This document shows, piece after piece, positions 56,116 to 64,000 of a stretch of DNA of 64,000 nucleotides; position 1 is the first letter of the stretch; every line of letters starts with the position of its first letter. Source of the DNA: Pyrocephalus nanus. Its lineage: Eukaryota; Chordata; Aves; Passeriformes; Tyrannidae. Under the pieces are notes generated by a model. It worked only from the letters and a program-made list of their open reading frames with translations. It was not told the origin of the DNA and ran no database searches. The position numbers were made by a program, and so were the translations under genes. The stretch lies in the NCBI GenBank assembly GCA_038380795.1, contig CM076267.1, forward strand, positions 10,709,501 through 10,773,500, in the 5' to 3' direction.

Positions 56116-59100
56116 TATTTTTCCAGGAAACAAAACAGGAGAGAGGATGGCCAAGCATGATCTTTCCACCTGCTGCAGCCCACCCTTCCTCTGCCTTTTC
56201 CTTGCTTTCACCTCTTCAGTGATGTAAACAGCCACAGGAGAAGGTCCCAGGCAGTGCAGTTCTGTGTTCCTGCCACTGGTGTTTATTTTTCTGGTGCACT
56301 TTATCTGTGCAGGTAACTAGAATGAGCCCTGGCAGCCATCAGCTTTCACTGACAGCAATCAAATAGTGTTGCTTACTGTCAAAAGAAAAGACAGTCGCAT
56401 AAGGTGGCTGCAGGTTAAATCTCCATTGCCCTGTGCTCCACAGTGACAGCAGGGATCAGGTTATTTCTGTGGCTACTTTCTCTTGCCTTGTAAGAAGCTC
56501 CAAACTGTGTTAATGTTTTGAATGTCTCTGGCAGTTTGGTTAGAGTTTCCTTTTTGGTCTTTAAATAAACTGCAGTGGATAACTTTATGAAAAAACAATA
56601 CTTCACTGATTCCCTCCATTTTTCTTTGGTGCAAGTGGAATGTGTGGTGAGAGCATGATCCAACAAGAGTTACTTTGGGAGACTCACCTATTGCATGGGA
56701 TTCAAGTAGTGCCCGTTCCCTTGCACTTCATGTGAGGGCAATTAGCGCACGTGCATGGCAATTAGTGCTGCAAATGAAGTCGACACGGGTGTATTCTGCC
56801 TCTTTAATGGCTTGCTTTCCTCCTCTGCCAAAAGAGCAACCCAAGCAGTCTCAAAGGAACCTGCTGCCTTCTGATATTTAATTTGCTTCAGGCTTACCTT
56901 GGCATCCTGCCTCTTTCTTCTGCTGCCTGGCCTGGCCCACCTGCCTGTTCTCTACCAGCGCTGCGAAGGAAACGATGCCTATTTCTAGAAAATCAGGCCA
57001 TGACTTGCCTGATGTGCTGCACTTGGGCCTTGCAGACATCCAGCATCATCTCTCCCTGACGTGCTTTGTAACTCCTGGTTCTTGACCTCTTTTCAGCAGA
57101 ACTTTGGGGTGGTTTCTGATGAGCTGCACTGCAAAGGAACGTGCCGGTGGAAAACTGCAGAGCAATTGTCCTGTTATCTGTCTTCTTGAACTAGATATCA
57201 CAGTGATGGGGGCCTTAAAATATCTGTGTTATGCAGTGTTTATTTGTGACCACCGATGACTCTGGAGTGTGTTTATGCTGGAGTATAATGGTCTGTCTCT
57301 AAACTCCATATATATGGAGTATGATTCTTAATCAAAATGTTAACTGTTCCGAAAGATTTTTAAAATGAGACTGAATGGGAAAGGTCTGCAAAAAACTTCC
57401 AGCAGAATACTCAGTGCTTACAGGAAAAGTAAGGGATTAAAATACTAGAAGAGACCTACAAGTCACTAGCAGTAGGAGGAAGGCATGGAAGGGTAGGTGG
57501 GCCATGTTAAATCAATAAAGTTTTGGTGCAGGCCTCCTTCTGTTGCCTTCTTCATTGTAGCCGAGCACCTTGCACCACAGATCACCCATCTAGGTTTGTT
57601 TTTTAATATTTGACAAGTTGTATTTTTACAGTGTCTTTTAATAGGAGGCTGGTAGTTTATGATTTATGTTTTTGAGATGTAAGCTGTTTTTTTTCCCCCC
57701 AGAAGCTGGGCAGGAATGCTCTGGATGGGAGTTTGGAGTAACTAGCTTTACTCTGAGTGGATGCTGTAGGCCAGAAAAAATTCAGCTTTAGTCTCTGTAA
57801 AATTCTTAGAGAACTCTTCCACTGGGGATGACACACTGGGTTAATGGTATTACTTTGGGAGCCTTTTTTATGCACCAGTGATTACTGAGACAGTTCAAAT
57901 GTGGGTCAATTTTTCTTTCTTTTTAAGTAGAGTTTGCTCAGACATGCAAGCTGTTGCTTTCTAGAAAATGTGGGTCAAGTGCTGTTTTGCTGAGGAAATC
58001 AGGAGGTTATTTACTTAGCTGGCACTAATACTCAAGTGCTTCCTAACTTTCTTGTGCTAAGATGCTATGCCGATATGCTGATGTCTGTGTAATAGAAGTG
58101 TGCATTGAGCCATGATTTTGTGTCATCAGGACCACTGGCTTGTGTGATTTACAGAGGTGGATGGAGTTCACCAGGGGCGTGCGAGCTCCATCACTGTGGC
58201 TGCCTTCAAACCCAGCTTCAAACTCCATGAAAGGCAGCTGTCACAGGAGTGCTTGGTGACTTTTGGGAGGAGCAGGGGCAGACAAACAGAAACTGTGTGG
58301 ACAGGACTGCATATCCCTGCTCATGAATTAATGAACATGTGGAACAGACTGGGGTTGAGGAGGTCTTGGGGGGTAGAATATTAACCATGGTGAAAACAAT
58401 CCCGGAGGAGCACATTTGTCCGTGCTGGCACTTTGCATGTGTGTCATCATGGAATTTTCAAAGAGGGCCCTAAACAAAACATTTTTATGGAAGAACAAAA
58501 CAGCATTGTCAGCAGAGTCCGAGGAAGCTGTGCTGGCACCTCTTTCCATAACTGTGCTCTGAATGGGTTTGAGTTCTGGGGCTGTCCTGGGGCTATTGCC
58601 TGCACAGCTGCATGTTGGCATCTGCCTTGGAGGGTTTTATGATAATGTGGTACAGAAGACGGTGGCTGAGCTTTGTTTTAACCTAGCTACTTTTTAAAAA
58701 TCAACTTCCCCCCCTCCCCACCCCAGACTAGCATACCTTGTCATAAGCGAACAGTGTATGGAATGGTGAGATTTTTTTTGAGCAGCTGTGCTCATGAGCA
58801 CTCCCTTGCTTTCAGTCTGGGAGGCTGTGTTCTAGCCCTCTACACTGATCGTGTGTCTCATCCAAGGTTTTGGTGTTTTGATCAGCCCCAGTAGCCGGCA
58901 GAATCCCTCTCCATGCAGAGCTGTTTGAGGAGTGTGACACACAGTGGATGAGCATGCACGGAGTTCGTGTGTCTTGATCGTGGTAGGGTCATGGTACCAG
59001 AATGCAGTGGGGTTTAGTGTGTTGTGCAGCATTTCAGAGTTGTCACAATGAACCTATGGGACAACTGCCTGGACCCATCTACCTAGCAGGACAAAAGGAA

Positions 59101-62100
59101 TGGTTATAGCTTCCCAAGGTCCTCAGCTTTCCAACCTCATGAGGGAGGAAAGGTCTGAGGAAGGAGTAGAAGCTTTTTCCTACATTTTCTTGAATTTGTT
59201 AAATTTTGAAACAAAGTTTCCAAAGCCACTCTTTCCAGTAGTGCCTGAATTCTCAACATGGGACACCTCTGGCATCTGAAATGTCCCATGGGGGTCTTGT
59301 GAATTTAGACATCTAAAATCTCTCTGAAGAGAGTTTTTCATTGACTAAACAGTGTGACTGCCTCCTCTTGCCTGTAGCCACTTCTAGAATAAGTATTAAT
59401 CTTGTGGGCTTCTGTATTTCCTACTGTTCAGTCCAACTTCTGAATGTAGGTGCACTTGAACAGGCATGATCTTCCTGACCACTCCTGCATACCGCAGCAC
59501 GCTGGTTACTGATGTGATCCACAGTGGAAATTGGTGTGGCAGAGCAGAGAAGGTTCTCCCAGTGCCTTTGACTAAACTCTGAACAGCAGACTTCTGCTAG
59601 AAATTAAAGAAAATGCAGTAGACTCAGAGGCTTGGTGTCTGTTTGGTTTTATTTGTGTGGCCTGTGCTGTGCAGGTGAAAGGGAGCACTTAGAGGTGCTA
59701 ATGGCTGGCCAACAGTTTCCTTGCTGAGTTCTGCGCTTGCAATCCTGCCTGTTTTCCTCCGTTCTCCACCCCCTTCTGTTCTATCCATGAAGAGAAGGCA
59801 ATGGCGGCTCACTGTTGAGAAGAAGTGAGATATATGGGATGGTGGAATGAGGTCTGTGGAACCCCGGGAGGGGTCAAACTGAAAATGGGATGCGTAGGAG
59901 ATTGTGTGCAGAGGCACTGAGCACCATGCATAAGGTGGAGGAGGCTTGTGGGCCTACATGGAGATGGTAAGGGCAGCAGACTGAGAGAAACCAGGACAAT
60001 CAGTAGGATGGTGTATGGAGCTGAGGAGAGGCAGCTAGGAGATGTCACTTGGAGTTATTTTCAGAGTAAACTTGTCTCTGTTCTTTTGAAAGCGAAGGCC
60101 AGTGTTATAATATGGACCAGATCAACCAATTCTTTAATTTTCTTCTCTCCCTTGAACAAAGGAAAACATTACAAAGAAGTTGCAATTAAAATGAATTGTA
60201 AAGTGTTATCTGGTGCCTGCTGAGAAAAATCTCATGAGCTGGCTGAGTTAGCAGTCTGATAGTGTGCTGTGTGGGATGCAGGGAACCACAGAGCCTTGGC
60301 TGTATCACCAGAATGGGCCAGGTATGCCCAAGACCTGCTGCTGCCTTGGAGGGGGGCTGTGGGTATATGGCAACAGGCTGAGTGTGTAATAATTGCTCAA
60401 AATTGTCTGAAGTAGTTTTCAAAGAAGAGGGTGAAGGGAGGAGAGGACAAGGGACTGGATGGAAGAAACAGAGACTGGTACTCTAATGATGAGACTCAGA
60501 CTGTCTTGCCACAGATCTTACATTGGGACTAATAACAGTTACAGAAGTTTCCTGGCAGGCACGTGCTTGTCCTTTTTTCACGTGTGATTTCTCCATAACA
60601 AACATCTCTCAGCTGGGACTGACAATGGAAAAATTGTAGGAAACTTTCACTAAACAACTTGGTGGCAGGGCTACCTCCTGTTTTGAGCTTTTCTGTTTTA
60701 AAGGAACCATCTGCTGTATAACTATAAACACAGCAGACCACTAGCAAGCTTAATCATCCAAGGGTCAGTATCCATCTAACGCAATCTGCTGGCAGGCTCC
60801 TGTGCCCTGTCTTTGTGTTGCTGCCACCACCTCTTCTTCCAGGCTTCAAGCCTCTGGAATTGGGCAAAGTTAACTTTGTGGATCAGAAGCTTCTCACAGT
60901 GTGGTTACAGTGCCCTCCTGCACATGTCAAATTACTGGGAGCAAGCAGACCCATAAATATGTGAAGCTGGTGTGTCACTTCAGCTGCAATCACCCTGGAT
61001 GTTAGTGTGGCTCTGTGAGTGACTCAGGCTCAACAACTAGCAGGTGTATTTCAGTTTCTCTTTGCAGGATGTTTTACAATGTTTGCTCCTGTCAGGAAAC
61101 TTTTGGCAGGCAAAGCAGAGCACTCTGCAGAATCTTTTTCCTTGCCCGGTGGCATCGGTCAGCAGTTACGTCAAAAGTGTTACTTGAGGGGGATTGGGTC
61201 TTGTGTTAAAGCAAATCCTGACTGTGGTGTCTTGTGGCTTTGCAAAGGGTAGGCTTCACACAGCTTTCTTCTTGTGCTTTTATTGTAGTCGTGTTTTACC
61301 TATTGAGGCTTCTTCCAGAAGGAAGAAGTGGAGGCTGCCAGGGCTAGATGGAGGGAAAGCATGAGATGCTGAGGATGAAGGAGTGTCAACTGAATTCATT
61401 AAGATAGGAAACTCTGAGGGGATATGTTGGAGGAATTATTGGTGGGGAATGTGTTGTACCAGATGAGATTCCTCCTCAGCAGAAGATACATCTTCTGGCC
61501 TGGTTTAATGCACGCTATGCACCTGCCTAGCCTGGCACAGCCGCCAAAAGAAGCATGTGCTGTGGCAATACAAGTATTTTTGTGGCATGTGGAGACCCAA
61601 ATCTGAGAACTGGCTGGATTTGAAATTACCTGCAGAAGGGGGAGAAGGACAGTTTTAGATACAGGGGAGGGCAGAAGCATAACATGCTTTTTAGTGCTTG
61701 TACATGTGAAGTTGTGTATGGTTTCAGTAGGGGTGAAACTGGCCAGAGCACAGCTCTTGAGGTGGTTATTTATGGTTTAATGCATCTTACGGCTTGGATC
61801 TGACTGAATTGCATCAGAATAAAAGAGGAGAAGGCAGTTAAAACTTCCACTGTTAAAAGACAGGCCAGATTATAGGGCTTGAGAAGACCCAAGTCCTGAT
61901 GCTTGCCTTTAATATAAGCTGTGGTCTCTAGCAACTCAATTTATCAGTCCCATCTTTGTTAAACTGATGAGGAAATTAATGCATGTTTATAGAGACCACG
62001 CCACAAGTGATATGAGGAGCAGCTAGTTAATGTTTAGCAAAGTTCTCCTGAAGATGAGGAGTGGTATAGAAGTGCTGTTCTGACTGTACCAAGATTACTC

Positions 62101-64000
62101 TTGAAAGAAAAATGCTGTTTCAAAGAATGCTTTTGTTCCCTTAATCATTGCCCTCGCAGTGATCTTAAATTATATATATCCATATATTCACTGCTTGGCC
62201 AGCTAATGGCTTATATAGTTGCAAAAGCTGAGGTGTATATCTCTACAACCTAAAGGGAGATGTATGTCAGGTGAATGAAGCCAGAAGAGAGCCAAGCTCA
62301 GAAACATGCAGAGCAAAGTGACTCAGATGGCAGAATGCCCCAAAGGAAGCTTTCAACAAGGGTGATTCATTAGCAGTCAAACAGTCCTTTTTCTTTTCCT
62401 GCCCTGCTATATTTACATTCTGAAATGTGTGCACATCTCATGGAAATGACCTTCCTAGCTAAAGTGTTGTTCTAAGTGGAAGAAGGGAAGATTTTGTGCT
62501 CTATGTTTGATGGGCCGTGAGGCTTGGGCTACAAACAAAACTTTCTTTAGCAAGATACTTGCATTTAGTCTATAAGGTGTTGCTAAAATCTTGTGCTAAT
62601 AGCACCACAGTGCTTTGGGCTGCAATTTCAACCTGCCTAGGGAAGACACCCAAATTCCAGGCCTGGATTGGTGCAAACAGGAGAGACCTTGAATTTTTCA
62701 GATAATCCACACACGTACTGGCTTTTTCAGAGTGTGCTGAAGCATTGTTATACCTATGAGTCCTTTTGCATCAAGAAATCTCTGAGAAACCAGGGAAAAT
62801 GTCCTACCAGGGGGATGTTCACAGTCATGTGAGCCACGTGAACCACTGAGATCCACTCCCCAGTCCTGCAGAAGCGTGTCTGTCCAGTAGCATCACAAGT
62901 GAGTGTGATTTCTGCCGGCGCTCGCAGCGGTATGCTGTGTCATGATTGCAAGGCTCATGCTGTTAATGTGTGAATACGATGAGGTTTCCTGCATCAGTGT
63001 TGTGCTGGCAACAGCCACCAGCTCCTGAATCAGTGAAACCCAGGCACGATGTGGGCAGACTGGTAGCTGTGATTTACAGGGCTCTGTTGGATTAGAAAGC
63101 CTGTTGTCTATCAACACATTGTCCAGGCAGCACAATAGGGCAAGGTAAGCACTGGAAAAGCAAGGTCAAAGAGCTGACAATACCATATTGTATTGTGTGA
63201 CCCTGAGCAAGTGGTTTACATGCCTTGCTTCTGCTATTCTGAGTGAAACCAGAATAGTGCTTGCTTTTAGAAAAAGTGCTTTATGTTCTGTGGGTGGGAA
63301 GCATTCATTTGACTGTATTTCTGTTATAGAAAGAGTTAGTCTCCATTTCCATAGTTTCCCTGTTCCCAGACCTGGTTCCTTTTGAAGATGGAAATCTCTT
63401 TGTAGGTGTTCTGTATTTCATTCATCGCGATCCATCTGGAAATGCATTTTAGAACAATCCATTTTGTTTGTGGCTTTGGCTGGATTTGCATTCTCCAAAT
63501 AGCAGTGTGGTTTGGGCTTAATATGGGATATATGGCCTCTTTGGCTTCTTTTCAGCACAGGTTGGGAAGAGCTTCTCTTTAGGTTTGTAAGGCACTAGCA
63601 AAACACTAGATATGTAGAAGCAGAAGCTGACTGAGTGCTTAGTTACAAGCACCCTGTGTGATATAATGTGGTGGTCTCAGGCAGCCAAAAAAAAAAAGAA
63701 AAAGGCAGAGTGCTTTTCTTGTGGAGCATCCCAGCAGATAAAAATGATTTGTAGTGCAGGATCAATTACTGATTCAGGTTGCTCCTTGAAGTGGTCTCCT
63801 GTTCTGTATTGGTACAATGTATTGTCAGCTTTCATGGCATTGTTTTCTTGCTCTTGCTAGTCCATGACCTTTCTCCAAATTCATAAGCTGTGGCCCAGTC
63901 TGCCAGTCTATATGGAAATGGCATGTGTACCTGCCAGGTGAGCCAGCATCTTGTCTTTCTAGGCAACGTGGTGCCTAGAAGAATTGCAAGAATTCAAGCC

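Larger units (their letters stand above)
43124..64000 (+). other. ADCY5: ADCY5 intron 1 (5' part, runs past window end)
   Basis: More than 20.8 kb without a recognised ADCY5 exon; the expected exon 2 ([20 protein letters not shown] in human, from memory) is not seen. Features noted inside are a 17-bp direct repeat pair near 44 kb, exon-like segments at 49525-49568 and 49906-50040, a T-rich tract at 49687-49880, an old CR1-like fragment near 53.2 kb, a CR1 at 55931-56115 and an 18-bp palindrome at 57303-57320. Nothing recognisable in the last 6 kb. Confidence 0.85.

Noticed and set aside
1..64000. CRISPR arrays, tRNA or rRNA genes, bacterial operons, attachment sites, endogenous virus genes
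   Set aside because: None seen. The genome is vertebrate, and no tRNA-like cloverleaf, rRNA landmark or retroviral gene segment was recognised by eye. A covariance-model scan would be needed to exclude small noncoding RNAs.

Overview
This window is vertebrate nuclear DNA, almost certainly from a bird. It holds large intron-split genes with GT-AG introns, CpG-island promoters and 3' ends of CR1 LINEs, the dominant interspersed repeat of birds. The myosin light chain kinase reading frame has the His form of the calmodulin-binding helix (KTGHAVRAIGRLSS) that I recall from chicken gizzard kinase. Other residues differ from the chicken sequence as I remember it, so I do not name a species.

Three genes lie on the + strand in the order MYLK, HACD2, ADCY5. 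This is the order and relative orientation I know from human 3q21. (1) 1-9440: the 3' end of MYLK. Five coding exons cover the kinase C-lobe, the autoinhibitory and calmodulin-binding segment and the C-terminal Ig domain. The same last three exons encode telokin from an internal promoter in the intron at 3078-4280, where a TATA box and a CArG-like element are visible. (2) 9441-12060: an intergenic stretch with a minus-strand CR1. (3) 12060-33085: complete HACD2 (PTPLB), 7 coding exons and 246 residues, starting in a CpG island. It includes a 19-nt exon and a long 3' UTR carrying a CR1 insertion. (4) 33086-40900: an intergenic stretch of mostly unremarkable AT-rich sequence. It contains one exon-like minus-strand ORF at 36326-36523, followed 15 nt later by a poly(A) signal. 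(5) 40900-43123: the ADCY5 CpG-island promoter with three CCAAT boxes and a 19-bp minisatellite, a long GC-rich leader with upstream ORFs and T-runs, and coding exon 1 (334 residues). (6) 43124-64000: the start of ADCY5 intron 1, which runs past the window end. I recognise no further ADCY5 exon in it.

The three genes are not an operon. They are linked by conserved synteny: a contractile kinase with its telokin product, an ER fatty-acid-elongation dehydratase and a membrane adenylyl cyclase. The least explained items are the minus-strand candidate terminal exon at 36.3-36.5 kb, an in-frame 135-nt exon-like segment in ADCY5 intron 1 at 49.9-50.0 kb, and the acceptor-like sequence three bases before the ADCY5 start codon.
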